In this document: piece by piece, positions 1-8,604 of the stretch
How positions within the stretch are numbered: position 1 is the first letter of the stretch
Layout of the letters: every line of letters starts with the position of its first letter
NCBI GenBank assembly: GCA_900498135.1
Contig: LR026961.1
Coordinates: forward strand, 4,375,552-4,439,551
Direction of reading: 5' to 3'
Source of the DNA: an uncultured Desulfatiglans sp.
Lineage (GTDB): Bacteria > Desulfobacterota > DSM-4660 > Desulfatiglandales > Desulfatiglandaceae
DNA length: 64,000 nt
Notes under the pieces: generated by a model
What the model saw: the letters and a program-made list of their open reading frames with translations, nothing else
What the model was told of the DNA's origin: nothing
Databases searched by the model: none
Made by a program: the position numbers and the translations under genes

Positions 1-1661
1 TGCCCAATGCGGGCCCCCATGTGCGCGCCAAGGCCCTGTCGAACCTCCTGAAGATGCCGCTCAACCGCGTGCGGGTCCGCCCCATCAACTCGGGGGGCGC
101 GTTCGGCGGCCGGTCCGAAGTCTCCCCGGGCGATCTCGTCGCTTCTCTTCTCTCCATCAAGTCGGGCAAACCCGTGAAACTGGTCCTCTCGCGCGAAGAA
201 AACGCCACCAGCACCCGACAGGTGCACGAGATGAAGGCCACGATCAAGACCGCCATGAAAAAGGACGGTACGATCCTGGCGAAGGACTACCGGGTCGTAT
301 ACGACGGCGGCGCCTACAGCTCCACCGGCCCGATCGCCACGTCGATCCCCTTCTACGTCTACGAGGAATGCTACCGCCTCCCGAATGTCCGCTACAACGG
401 CTACCGGGTCCTCACCAACAAGGGCATCCGCGGCATGTACGGGTGCCACGGGAGGGCCTTCCTCGCCGGCAACGAGGCCCAGATGGACCTGATGGCGAAG
501 GAACTCGGCCTGGACCCCGTGGAGATCCGCTTGAAAAACGGGCTCAAACCCGGTGAGATGACCGCCACCGAATCCCGGATCTCGAGCTGCGGCTTGAAGG
601 AGACGATCGAGGCTTCAGCCAGGGCCACCGACTTCAAGCGGCGGTGGGGCAAGCCGAAGGATCTGAACGGGATCGGCATGGGCAGCGTGGCCATCATGTG
701 CGGATTCCCGATGGGCTTCCGGTCCGGGTCTTCCTGCTATGTCAAGCTGAACGACGACGGGCAGGCGACGCTCGTGACGGGCCTGGTCGACAACGGGCAG
801 GGAAACGAGTCGATGGTCATCCAGGTCGCCTCCGAGGTCCTTGGAGTCCCCATGCAGGACATCAACCTCGTGAACGCCGATACGGAGGTGACCAATCTCG
901 ACCCCGGCGCCTACTCGCAGGCGGCGGCCTTCGTAGGTGCCAACGCCGTGCGCGTGGCCTGCGAAAACGCCCGCAAACGGCTTATCGCCATCGCCGCGGA
1001 GAAGCTCGGCATTCCCGAAGACGACGTCGACCTCAAAGACCGCCTGGCCTATTCCAAAAAGGACCCGTCCACGAAGATGCCCATCTCCTGGGTCGTGCGA
1101 GAGGCCTTCTTCCGCGGAGACCCGATCGCAGCCACGGGCACGTATTTCCCGAAGATCGATTTCGAGCGCGAATGGGTCTCGCGCCCCCGAGGCCAGATGG
1201 CGGGGACCTTCTCCTTCGGCACATCGGTCGCCGAGGTCAGCATCGATCGCGAAACCGGCCGGATCACGATCCCCCGCTTCACAGCCGCGCACGACTGCGG
1301 CCGCCCGATCAACCCCATGGCCGTGGAAGGGCAGATGGAGGGCTCGATCCAGCAGGCGGGGGTCGCCACCATCATGGAAGAAAACCTCTTCGACAAGGGG
1401 TTCCTGCTGAACCCGGACCTGCTCGAATACAAGGTTCCCCTCGCCTGCGACATGCCCGAGATCGAGACGATCATCGTCAGCTCCGTCGATCCCGAGGGGC
1501 CGTTCGGCGCCAAGGAGGGCGGCCTCACCGTCCGGATGAACGCCTACAGCGCCGTCGCCTCAGCCGTGGCGAACGCCACGGGAGAACTGTTCAGTGAACT
1601 TCCACTCACCCCTGACAGGGTCTTGAGCGCCCTGGAAGGCAAAAAGGGGGGAAAGAAATGA
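1..1661 (+). CDS. hcrA: Molybdenum hydroxylase large subunit, 4-hydroxybenzoyl-CoA reductase alpha-like (5' partial)
   Basis: This is the molybdopterin-binding subunit of a xanthine dehydrogenase-family enzyme. The frame is open to the window edge (reads PNAGPHVRAKALSNLL), so the true start lies upstream and the GTG at 21 is internal. The cofactor motif GGAFGGR is visible near position 100, and the C-terminal EGQMEGSIQQAG and GPFGAKEGG motifs are typical of the family. Its stop overlaps the next start by 4 bp (ATGA), giving the order large-FAD-FeS. The [4Fe-4S] loop in the partner subunit makes a reductive dehydroxylase such as 4-hydroxybenzoyl-CoA reductase (anaerobic phenol/4-hydroxybenzoate degradation) the best guess. 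The exact substrate is inferred. Confidence 0.85.
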   Translation, partial: PNAGPHVRAKALSNLLKMPLNRVRVRPINSGGAFGGRSEVSPGDLVASLLSIKSGKPVKLVLSREENATSTRQVHEMKATIKTAMKKDGTILAKDYRVVYDGGAYSSTGPIATSIPFYVYEECYRLPNVRYNGYRVLTNKGIRGMYGCHGRAFLAGNEAQMDLMAKELGLDPVEIRLKNGLKPGEMTATESRISSCGLKETIEASARATDFKRRWGKPKDLNGIGMGSVAIMCGFPMGFRSGSSCYVKLNDDGQATLVTGLVDNGQGNESMVIQVASEVLGVPMQDINLVNADTEVTNLDPGAYSQAAAFVGANAVRVACENARKRLIAIAAEKLGIPEDDVDLKDRLAYSKKDPSTKMPISWVVREAFFRGDPIAATGTYFPKIDFEREWVSRPRGQMAGTFSFGTSVAEVSIDRETGRITIPRFTAAHDCGRPINPMAVEGQMEGSIQQAGVATIMEENLFDKGFLLNPDLLEYKVPLACDMPEIETIIVSSVDPEGPFGAKEGGLTVRMNAYSAVASAVANATGELFSELPLTPDRVLSALEGKKGGKK

Positions 1662-2602
1662 TCATGCCCAAGTTTGAATACCGGAAGGCGGACAGCGTGA
1701 CCGCGGCGATCGCCCTCTTCGAGGGCTTTAAAGGCCAAGCCTCTTACCTCGCAGGCGGGACGGACCTGGTCCCGCGGGTGAAATCGAGGCTCGCCATGCC
1801 GGCGGCCGTCATCGATCTGAAGGGCATAGAGGCCCTGAAGACCATTTCCCGGCAGGGAGGGGCCCTCGTGATCGGGGCCAACACCACGCTTTTCGAACTC
1901 AAGAACGACGAGACCGTCAAGGAGTACTTCCCGGCGCTCCTGGCCTCGCTCGACGCGACCTCGTGCGAAACCCTCCAGATGCGGGGCACCATCGGCGGAA
2001 ACCTCCTGCAGAATACGCGCTGTCTTTTCTACAACCAGTCGCTCGCCTGGAGAACGGCGCGGGGCCTGTGCTTCAAAATGGGAGGAGATGTCTGCAACGC
2101 CGCCCCCGGCGCGAAGCGATGCTTCTCCAACTACTGCAGCGACAACGCCCTTTCGCTCCTGACCCTTTCGGCAAGCGTCGCGATCGCGGGCCCGCAGGGG
2201 GAGCGCAAGATCAAACTGGAGAAGCTTTTCAGCGGCAAGGGAAAAAACCCGTTCACTCTGCTGCCCGGGGAAATCCTGACGGGGGTCCACATTCCGCTCA
2301 AAACGTCGCAGGGGGCGTACGAAAAGCTGCGCGTCCGCGGCTCCATCGATTATCCCCTGGTCGGCGCGGCGTGCTCGGTCCTCGGCGGCAAAGGGAAGAT
2401 CGCTGTCGGGGGCATCGGCCTCGAACCCCTCGTCTACGACCTGAAAGACCTCGCGGAGGCAACCCTCAAAGAGACCGCCGACAAGGCCTACCAGGACGCG
2501 AAACCGGTGGCGAATGCCGTGCTCACGCCCGCCTATCGCAAGAAAATGGTGCGGGTCCTTGCGCAAAGGGCCATCAGCAAGACCGTGCAGGAGGGAAAGT
2601 GA
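1658..2602 (+). CDS. hcrB: FAD subunit with extra [4Fe-4S] loop, 4-hydroxybenzoyl-CoA reductase beta-like
   Basis: The protein has 314 residues with the CoxM/HcrB FAD-domain pattern (YLAGGTDLVPRVK near residue 30, GGNLLQNTRC near 108-117). Between residues about 117 and 150 it carries Cys residues spaced C-X15-C-X7-C-X8-C, including YNQSLAWR. From memory this is the spacing of the extra [4Fe-4S] insertion of Thauera HcrB, absent from ordinary xanthine dehydrogenases; it lets electrons flow from ferredoxin toward the molybdenum site. The gene overlaps hcrA by 4 bp and hcrC by 1 bp, so the three are translationally coupled. Family assignment is strong; the substrate (4-hydroxybenzoyl-CoA or a related aryl-CoA) is inferred. 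Confidence 0.88.
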   Translation: MIMPKFEYRKADSVTAAIALFEGFKGQASYLAGGTDLVPRVKSRLAMPAAVIDLKGIEALKTISRQGGALVIGANTTLFELKNDETVKEYFPALLASLDATSCETLQMRGTIGGNLLQNTRCLFYNQSLAWRTARGLCFKMGGDVCNAAPGAKRCFSNYCSDNALSLLTLSASVAIAGPQGERKIKLEKLFSGKGKNPFTLLPGEILTGVHIPLKTSQGAYEKLRVRGSIDYPLVGAACSVLGGKGKIAVGGIGLEPLVYDLKDLAEATLKETADKAYQDAKPVANAVLTPAYRKKMVRVLAQRAISKTVQEGK

Positions 2603-3078
2603 TGAAAACCAGGAAAGTAACCTTCGAGATCAATGGCGAGACCTGCACATCACAGGTGAGGCCTTATGAAACGCTGCTCGAAACGCTCAGGGAACGCCTC
2701 GATCTGACCGGAGCGAAAGAGGCCTGCGGGATGGGATCGTGCGGGGCCTGCACCGTCATGATAGACGGCGTGCCCACCCGGAGCTGCCTGGTGCTGACCC
2801 CGGAGGTCGAGGGCTCATCCATTACCACGGTCGAAGGGCTTGCAAAGGGGGAAGAACTCCATCCGCTGCAGGAGGCCTTCATGGAAAAGGGCGCAGTCCA
2901 GTGCGGCTTCTGCACCTCCGGCATGATCATGAACGCCAAGGGACTGCTGGACCGGAATCCGGCCCCGACCAGACAGGACGTGATCCGCACCGTCTCCTCG
3001 AACATCTGCCGCTGCACCGGATACAAAAAGATCGTCGAGGCCGTCCAGGCGGCCGCAAAGGCGCCTGGCGAGTCATAA
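2602..3078 (+). CDS. hcrC: [2Fe-2S] subunit, 4-hydroxybenzoyl-CoA reductase gamma-like
   Basis: A 158-residue iron-sulfur subunit with the plant-type ferredoxin motif CGMGSCGACTV (about residues 42-52) and the C-terminal second-cluster motifs QCGFCTSGM (about 99) and NICRCTGYKKI (about 134). The length matches the family. It begins one base before the previous stop codon ends (TGATG). It carries electrons between the FAD/[4Fe-4S] subunit and the molybdenum subunit. No further gene of the operon follows; a weak GACCC/GGGTC hairpin follows the stop at about 3079-3096. Confidence 0.9.
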   Translation: MKTRKVTFEINGETCTSQVRPYETLLETLRERLDLTGAKEACGMGSCGACTVMIDGVPTRSCLVLTPEVEGSSITTVEGLAKGEELHPLQEAFMEKGAVQCGFCTSGMIMNAKGLLDRNPAPTRQDVIRTVSSNICRCTGYKKIVEAVQAAAKAPGES

Positions 3079-3359
3079 GACCCTTTTCTCGGGTCCTGAA
3101 GCCTTCTCAAGCGCAGGGGGGATGTTCTTTGTACAGCCGCATTCCGGCCGATTGGCGACCGTGCAAGGAGCGTCCCCCGCGCGTTCCAAAACTTGCCGCT
3201 ATTGGATGCCTGCAAAAACATCCCGAAGACAACCTTGCGAGAAACATTCCCCGCACGCCCAGAACCACAAGCTGGAACACACCCCTTCAACTTCATCCGC
3301 TGAAGTGCGTCGCCCGGGCTCCTGAAAAGCCCTCCACCGTTTAGAAATTCCCCGGATGT

Positions 3360-5027
3360 CTATTCCGCGGGTTCGGCCGGCGCGGTCGTGGGGGTCTCCG
3401 CTTTGGACTCGCCCTCCGCTGCGGGCTTCCTCTTGCGCCGCGATTTCTTTCTGGGCTTCTTCGCCGCCGGCTTCGCCGCCTCTTCCTCAGACGCAGGAAA
3501 CGACAACGGCGCCAGTCCAAAGATGCCGCCGGGCTGCGAGGACATGGCAATCCCTTTTCCCCGCGCCGCCGGTTTGCGTTTTTCCGCGGGCTTCGCCGCG
3601 GTCCTCGGCTTCTTGGCGGGTTCTTCGATCGCAGGCTGCTCGACAGCCTCTTCCAGCGCTGCTTCGGGCAACTCCTGGGCCGCTGGCTTCGGCTCAGAAC
3701 GCTTCTCCGGCTTCGGCTCAGAACGCTTCTCAGGTTTTGGCTCAGAACGCTTCTCCGGCTTCGGCTTCTCCTTCCGGGGGCGTTTGGGCCGTCCGCCCTC
3801 GATCCTTACCGGGCCGGCCTCGTCTTTGACAAACCAGTCGTCCTCCGGCCAGAGCACGGGGATCTTGTACCCGAGGATCTCTTCGATGGGCTCGAGGTGG
3901 TAGACGAACTTCTCGCAGGCCAGGGAGATGGCCTTGCCGGTTTTCCCAGCGCGTGCGGTTCGCCCGATCCGATGAACGTAATTTTCGGCATCCTGCGGGA
4001 GATCGTAGTTGATCACGTGGCTGATATCCTCGACATGGATTCCCCGGGAAGCGACATCCGTCGCCACCAGGATCTTCGTCTTGCCGCTCTTGAAGGCCTC
4101 CATCAGGGCCAGGCGCTTTCTTTGCGGAACGTCCCCCGTGATCCCCTGGGCGGGCCAGCCGTTTCCCTTGAGCTTGCGGGTCAGGCGCTCCACCTCCGCC
4201 TTCGTGTTGACGAAGATCAGAAGCCGCTCCCATTCCTCCCGCTTGAGAATCCCCAGAAGAAGTTTGAGCTTTTCCTCCATGCCAACGTGGATCAACGCCT
4301 GGTCGATGCCCTTGACGGTCACCTCGTCCGGCGAGACGTCGATGAACTCGGGCAGGTTCATGTACTCGTAGGTCAACTCGAGGACCCGGAAGCTGAGGGT
4401 CGCGGAGAAGAGCAGCGACTGGCGCTTTTCGTAGCTGGGGAGTTTCTTGAGAATGAACCGCATGTCTTTGGCGAATCCGAGGTCCAGCAACCGGTCCGCC
4501 TCGTCGACCACGACAATCTGAATGGCGTCGGGCTTGAAGATGCCCTGCTTCATATAATCGATCAGGCGGCCGGGCGTGCAGATCACGATATCGACACCGG
4601 CCTTCAGCGTCTGGGCCTGCTTCTGGTAATCGATTCCCCCCACGACCAGCGCCAGCTTGAGGCCCGTATGACCTCCGACAATCCTGGCTTCGTTGTAGAT
4701 TTGCAGCGCCAGTTCCCGCGTGGGCGCGACGATGAGTGCGGACGGCACGCCCGGCACAAAGCGGCTCTCATCTAGGCGGGAAAAGATCGTCACCAGGAAA
4801 GCAGCCGTCTTGCCGGTCCCGGTCTGCGCCTGGCCGGCCACATCGCGTCCTTCCAGCGCCACCGGAAGGACGCGGGCCTGAATGGGCGTGCAGTGCGTGA
4901 AGCCGGCATCCCGGATGCCGGCCAGTACCTTTTCAGGCAGATTGAAGGATTCGAAGGTCTTCTGGGTCAAAAAACGCTGAGGCTCTGAACTGGCGATTGT
5001 CTGATCTGACAGGGATTCGTCGGTCAT
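3360..5027 (-). CDS. DEAD-box RNA helicase, RhlB/RhlE type
   Basis: An ATP-dependent RNA helicase of about 555 residues. It shows the Q motif (FTHCTPIQARVLP), Walker A (AQTGTGKT), PTRELA, DEAD (VVVDEADRLLDLG), SAT (LLFSATL) and motif VI (HRIGRTARAGKTG). The N-terminus resembles E. coli RhlB. The tail after about residue 410 is low-complexity, with PKPEKRSE repeats and the basic block RKKSRRKRK, likely for RNA binding. I chose the ATG at 5027 because homology begins soon after it; an upstream in-frame start at 5087 is possible. The likely role is RNA unwinding in decay or cold adaptation. Confidence 0.88.
   Translation of the reverse strand: MTDESLSDQTIASSEPQRFLTQKTFESFNLPEKVLAGIRDAGFTHCTPIQARVLPVALEGRDVAGQAQTGTGKTAAFLVTIFSRLDESRFVPGVPSALIVAPTRELALQIYNEARIVGGHTGLKLALVVGGIDYQKQAQTLKAGVDIVICTPGRLIDYMKQGIFKPDAIQIVVVDEADRLLDLGFAKDMRFILKKLPSYEKRQSLLFSATLSFRVLELTYEYMNLPEFIDVSPDEVTVKGIDQALIHVGMEEKLKLLLGILKREEWERLLIFVNTKAEVERLTRKLKGNGWPAQGITGDVPQRKRLALMEAFKSGKTKILVATDVASRGIHVEDISHVINYDLPQDAENYVHRIGRTARAGKTGKAISLACEKFVYHLEPIEEILGYKIPVLWPEDDWFVKDEAGPVRIEGGRPKRPRKEKPKPEKRSEPKPEKRSEPKPEKRSEPKPAAQELPEAALEEAVEQPAIEEPAKKPRTAAKPAEKRKPAARGKGIAMSSQPGGIFGLAPLSFPASEEEAAKPAAKKPRKKSRRKRKPAAEGESKAETPTTAPAEPAE
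3685..3771. repeat. 24-bp tandem repeat inside the helicase tail
   Basis: Three 24-bp units (3685, 3709 and 3733) plus a partial fourth encode the 8-residue PKPEKRSE repeat in the C-terminal tail of the RhlB-like helicase. Units 1 and 2 differ only at the last base and unit 3 has a few silent changes. Copy number could vary by slippage. Confidence 0.9.
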
Positions 5028-5616
5028 AAAGGTCTTTTTCTCTTTCTTGCCGTTGTTAAGGATTGATCGTACGCTGATTCGAGGCACCGTCCAGCAGGTT
5101 CACACAGATGCTGAGAATCGTTTACAGGAGCCGGACGTCTCTGGTTCGTTTTCCCATTACAGGAGGCAGTTTAGACCTCTTTACCTGCCTTTGTCAATTT
5201 TGTTTCCAGCTGAGCCCAGCCCTGGAGGTGGAATTCTTGAACCGAAAAGACTCACGCCGACTCCACGGCTGTGGGAAAGCCCACGTTGCCTTCCTTCCCC
5301 GCCGCACGGCACGCGGCCTGCAGAGCGGTCAAAGACCCGGAGACAGACGGCGTTCCCGGCTGCCGCGAGCTCGATCGGGCCGGGAGCACCCAAAGACCCA
5401 TGGGCAGGCGGGCGTTCCGAAGGAGATATCAGTTGACACGATACCACCCTTTGTCTATCGTTGAATCGTCTTCTTTTTTTTCGCCCCCGGCCGGAGACGA
5501 TACACACAGCCCCCTTCGCCTGAAGCCGTGAGGCCTCGAGCTGCGGGGAAAAGGGCGTCGAGGGCCTTTTCATCCCGGACCGATGCAGCTACTTGGACGA
5601 CCAGAGGCACGAGCGG
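5028..5616. other. Divergent intergenic region between helicase and unknown protein
   Basis: About 590 bp separate two divergent genes. Open frames here overlap one another on both strands and none resembles a known protein or has a good ribosome-binding site. The region probably holds the helicase 5' leader (minus strand) and the promoter listed separately at 5433-5461. No other structure is recognised. Confidence 0.5.
5433..5461 (+). promoter_or_regulatory. Sigma-70-type promoter
   Basis: A perfect -35 TTGACA (5433-5438), a 17-bp spacer and a -10 TATCGT (5456-5461, 4 of 6 matches). It reads toward the unknown CDS at 5617, giving a leader of about 150 nt. Confidence 0.5.
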
Positions 5617-6192
5617 ATGCAGAACATCTTGGATCTGAGGGAGAGCGCGCTTGCCCTGAAGGCCGACGAGCGGATGATCGCTTTTGCCGGCTTCAGCCTT
5701 TCCTCCGGCCGCCTCCCGGCCCCGAAGCAAGGGATCTTGAAGATATCCGCTTCCTGCCGTGAAAACGGCAGCGGTTACCTGACCCTCACCTTTCTCGTGG
5801 ACACCGAAGGCGACCCTGCCGATCGAAACACCGTCAAAGACCTGTTCGGGCAGCTATCGGAACAGGCGGTTTCGGCGCGGCTCAACGGTCTGATAGACCT
5901 GTTCGTCAAAGTCCCCCTCGATTTCATGGCTCCTCTGGAGGACTGGTATGTCGAAGAGGTGAACCTCTATTTCAAGGTCCTCGAGGGCCGCGAAAGGTTC
6001 TTGGTTGAAAGACATCTCTTGCCCGCACTGGAATCGATCCTCTCCTGCGCCTTCGCGGTCGTCGAGTGGTGGGCATCCGACGATGCGCCGCCCGCCGGAC
6101 GCAAAGGCAAGGAGGAAAGGCATGGAATGGAGGGCGCTCATACGTTCAGGGATTTATTCCGCCGGCTTTTTGCCGGCGGCGATCGAGACTAG
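5617..6192 (+). CDS. Unknown protein, 191 residues
   Basis: I do not recognise this protein. It is predicted soluble and acidic (MQNILDLRESALALKADERM start; a central segment YLTLTFLVDTEGDP; ending RRLFAGGDRD), with alternating beta/helix-like stretches and no clear motif or membrane span. The ATG at 5617 is chosen because GAGG sits about 9 nt upstream; a TTG at 5593 has none. The stop TAG uses the first G of a MITE-like element. In the reconstructed empty site the stop would have been TAA at the same codon, so the insertion left the protein intact. Confidence 0.65.
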   Translation: MQNILDLRESALALKADERMIAFAGFSLSSGRLPAPKQGILKISASCRENGSGYLTLTFLVDTEGDPADRNTVKDLFGQLSEQAVSARLNGLIDLFVKVPLDFMAPLEDWYVEEVNLYFKVLEGRERFLVERHLLPALESILSCAFAVVEWWASDDAPPAGRKGKEERHGMEGAHTFRDLFRRLFAGGDRD

Positions 6193-6366
6193 TTTCCATC
6201 CGGGAATGGTCTTTTTGGCCAATCTCGGCGTCAATCTGCACGTTTGCTTGTGCGGCGAGCTGCAGGTCGCCTCCGCGCAAGCGCTTGATTTCCTTGATAT
6301 TGGCCAAAAATCCTCATTTCCGGATTGGAAACCGAGTTCTACCGCAAAAACATTTCCGGATGGAGA
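6192..6366 (+). mobile_element. MITE-like element, copy 1, with 8-bp target duplication
   Basis: A 175-bp non-coding element. It starts GTTTCCATCCGGGAATGG, and its right end (CATTTCCGGATGGAGA) is an inverted version. An inner inverted pair, TTTTTGGCCAAT / ATTGGCCAAAAA, sits at about 6211-6222 and 6299-6310. The 8-mer CGAGACTA lies immediately left (6184-6191) and right (6367-6374), as expected for a target-site duplication. The 6192-6332 core aligns at equal length (141 bp) with the copy at 31657. It encodes no transposase, so mobilisation would be in trans. Confidence 0.85.
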
Positions 6367-6408
6367 CGAGACTAAACGCCGACATGGCATCCACATGGAG
6401 ATAGCCGC

Positions 6409-6765
6409 ATGAAACACAAGAAGACACGTTGGGTTCTCCTGACCGTTCTCCTTTTTTTCCTCATCCCGGCGACTTTCGGGACGGCATTTTCAGCTCAATC
6501 GGACGAGTTCTACGTAGAGCCTCAAACCGCTGAAAAGATGCTGCTCGATCTGGCGTTGGTCAGGCCGCTCGGCATCGTCGGGACGGTCCTGGGAAGCGTC
6601 GCCTACGTGGTTTCCTATCCGTTCGCAGCCTGGGGGGGCAACACGGACGAAACGTATCAGTATCTTGTGGCCGATCCAGCCATATATACCTTCCGGAGAC
6701 CCCTGGGGCATTTTGAAAAGGATCTGGCTGAAGAGCAGGATCCCCTTTACAAAAGGGGTGAGTAA
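6409..6765 (+). CDS. Small secreted or membrane-associated unknown protein
   Basis: 118 residues with a lysine-rich n-region, a hydrophobic stretch (VLLTVLLFFLIPATFG) and a likely signal peptidase site near FSA-QSD (residue about 29). A second hydrophobic segment (LGIVGTVLGSVAYVVSYPFAAWGG, about 54-77) precedes a NTDETYQ...YTFRRPLGHFE motif. Small proteins with this pattern are common and uncharacterised in Desulfobacterota. The mature part probably sits at the inner membrane or in the periplasm. It stands alone between a MITE copy and a convergent peptidase gene. Confidence 0.75.
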   Translation: MKHKKTRWVLLTVLLFFLIPATFGTAFSAQSDEFYVEPQTAEKMLLDLALVRPLGIVGTVLGSVAYVVSYPFAAWGGNTDETYQYLVADPAIYTFRRPLGHFEKDLAEEQDPLYKRGE

Positions 6766-6899
6766 TCCCTTCACCCGGCCGGTTGCCTCCCATGCCGCCT
6801 GAACGGACGTGCGCAAGAGGCCCTTGCCAGGACCGCTGTGTGCCCGCTTTTCCTGCCAGAGTCAGGCACGCGCGCGGCGCACTCCAGCCCACATGACGT

Positions 6900-8336
6900 T
6901 CAGACCCCTGTCCCGCACTCGAGAAAGGCCCTGTAGGCACGGTAGGTCATGTACAGGTCGCCTTTGTGGGTGATCTCGAAGGGCGAGTGCATAGACAGGA
7001 TCGGCGGCCCGCAGTCCACGATTTTCACGCCATGGACGGCAAGGTATTTAGCGGCCGTTCCGCCGCCGCCCTCGTCCACCTTTCCCAACTCACCGGTCTG
7101 CCACACGATCCGTCCACGTTTGAAGACCCGCCGCAGCCAGCCCAGGTATTCCGCATCGGCATCGTTTGCACCGACCTTGCCCCGGTGGCCGGTGAACTTG
7201 ACGAAACAGGGTCCATAGCCCAGCCGGGCGGCGTTTCGCTTCTCGTGCACGTCCTGATAGTCCGGGTCGAGTGCGCCCGCTACATCCGCCGAAAGCGCCT
7301 CCGACGCGGCGAGCACCCGCCCGACCGCCCTGGCGGTCGCATCTTCCCCGGCCGCCTCGAGGCAGTCCCCGACCACCGCCTCGAGAAATTTCGATCTGGC
7401 GCTCGTCGCGCCTTCGCTGCCGATCTCTTCCTTGTCGACGAAGAGCACAAGGGCGCTCTTTTCACTCGGGACCATGTCCAGAACAGCCCTGAGGCTCGTA
7501 TAGACGCAGGCCCGGTCGTCCTGTCCATAGGCGCCCACCATGGCGCGGTCCCAGCCGACATCCCGCGCCGGACCCGCCGGAACGACCTCGATCTCAGCGC
7601 TGATAAAATCCTCCTCCAGGAGTCCGAGCGTTTCGTTGAGATGCGCCAGGAGGGCCAGTTTGAATCGGTCCTTCGTCTCGTCATCCCCCAACGGCAGAGC
7701 GCCCGCGATCACGTTGAGCTTCTCCCCCTCGATCGCCTCGCCGAGTTTCTTCTCGTACTGGGATTTCGCGGCCAGATGCGGCAGGAGATCGAGCACGGAG
7801 AAGACCGGATCGTCGGGCTTCTCACCCATGGCAAGGTCAAGCCAGGAACCGTCCGCGCGCAGGATCCGGCCGTGGATCGCCAACGGCCGCGCCAGCCACT
7901 GGTACTTCTTGATTCCGCCGTAGTAATGGGTCTTCAGAAATGCCAGATCCGCCTCTTCGTAAACCGGCCGCTGCTTGAGATCCAGCCGCGGCGAATCCGT
8001 ATGCGAAACGATCACACGCAGGCCCTCCGACAAAGGGGCGCTTCCAGGCCGGACAACCGCCGCCCACTTCCCACGGCGAGAGCGGAAAAAGGGGGCCTTT
8101 CCCCCGCCGGACCCGGGCGCCTCGGCGAACCCATTCTCGAGGGCCAGCCGCCGGATGGTTTCGACCGCTTCACGCTCGGTCTTGGATGCGTCCAGAAAGG
8201 GCTTGTAGGCATCGGCAAACCGAAAAACAGCCTCCCGCTCTTCAAAGCCGATGGCGTCCCACACCAGCGCCGGTTGATAGACAAGCTTGTCCTGAAGCCT
8301 GGCCATTTCTTCCTTGTCAGGCCGTTTCTCTTCCAT
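6900..8336 (-). CDS. M18-family metallo-aminopeptidase
   Basis: A 478-residue peptidase of the aspartyl aminopeptidase (M18, Lap4/ApeA) family, using a two-metal site to remove N-terminal residues from peptides in the cytoplasm. Metal and catalytic motifs visible: IVSHTDSPRLDLK (His/Asp, about 109-121), YGQDDRACVYTSL, VDKEEIGSEGATS (catalytic Glu pair) and the C-terminal SMHSPFEITHKGDLY (His). Length fits the family. The start ATG at 8336 follows a purine-rich stretch. It is transcribed alone, upstream of but well separated from pyrD on the same strand. Confidence 0.9.
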   Translation of the reverse strand: MEEKRPDKEEMARLQDKLVYQPALVWDAIGFEEREAVFRFADAYKPFLDASKTEREAVETIRRLALENGFAEAPGSGGGKAPFFRSRRGKWAAVVRPGSAPLSEGLRVIVSHTDSPRLDLKQRPVYEEADLAFLKTHYYGGIKKYQWLARPLAIHGRILRADGSWLDLAMGEKPDDPVFSVLDLLPHLAAKSQYEKKLGEAIEGEKLNVIAGALPLGDDETKDRFKLALLAHLNETLGLLEEDFISAEIEVVPAGPARDVGWDRAMVGAYGQDDRACVYTSLRAVLDMVPSEKSALVLFVDKEEIGSEGATSARSKFLEAVVGDCLEAAGEDATARAVGRVLAASEALSADVAGALDPDYQDVHEKRNAARLGYGPCFVKFTGHRGKVGANDADAEYLGWLRRVFKRGRIVWQTGELGKVDEGGGGTAAKYLAVHGVKIVDCGPPILSMHSPFEITHKGDLYMTYRAYRAFLECGTGV

Positions 8337-8604
8337 GTCTCTGATCCTTTCACTGTCTCATCCGGGCGACCGCCCAGAGCCTATCCCGGGTAATTCTTCG
8401 ATAGAACAAATATTTACAGTGTTAGCCGCCATCGCTGAACTTAAATTTTACCGCTTGCCGCTGCGCGGGCGACCGGCGGGGAAGACCGTTCCGGGTGCAT
8501 CGGCACTGACCAATGGCCCTCCGGGCTCGCGACCCGGCCGCCGTCCTCGCGCTGAGATGCTGCAGACGGCGGGAAACGCAGCATGAGCGCGACTATCGAG
8601 GGCT

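Noticed and set aside
644-1597. Long alternative-frame ORFs inside the molybdenum subunit gene and elsewhere
   Set aside because: High GC gives long shadow frames; these are rich in Arg/Pro/Gly/His, match no family and overlap strongly supported genes.
3685-3771. CRISPR-like direct repeats
   Set aside because: The 24-bp units are contiguous without spacers and in frame, encoding a PKPEKRSE peptide repeat.
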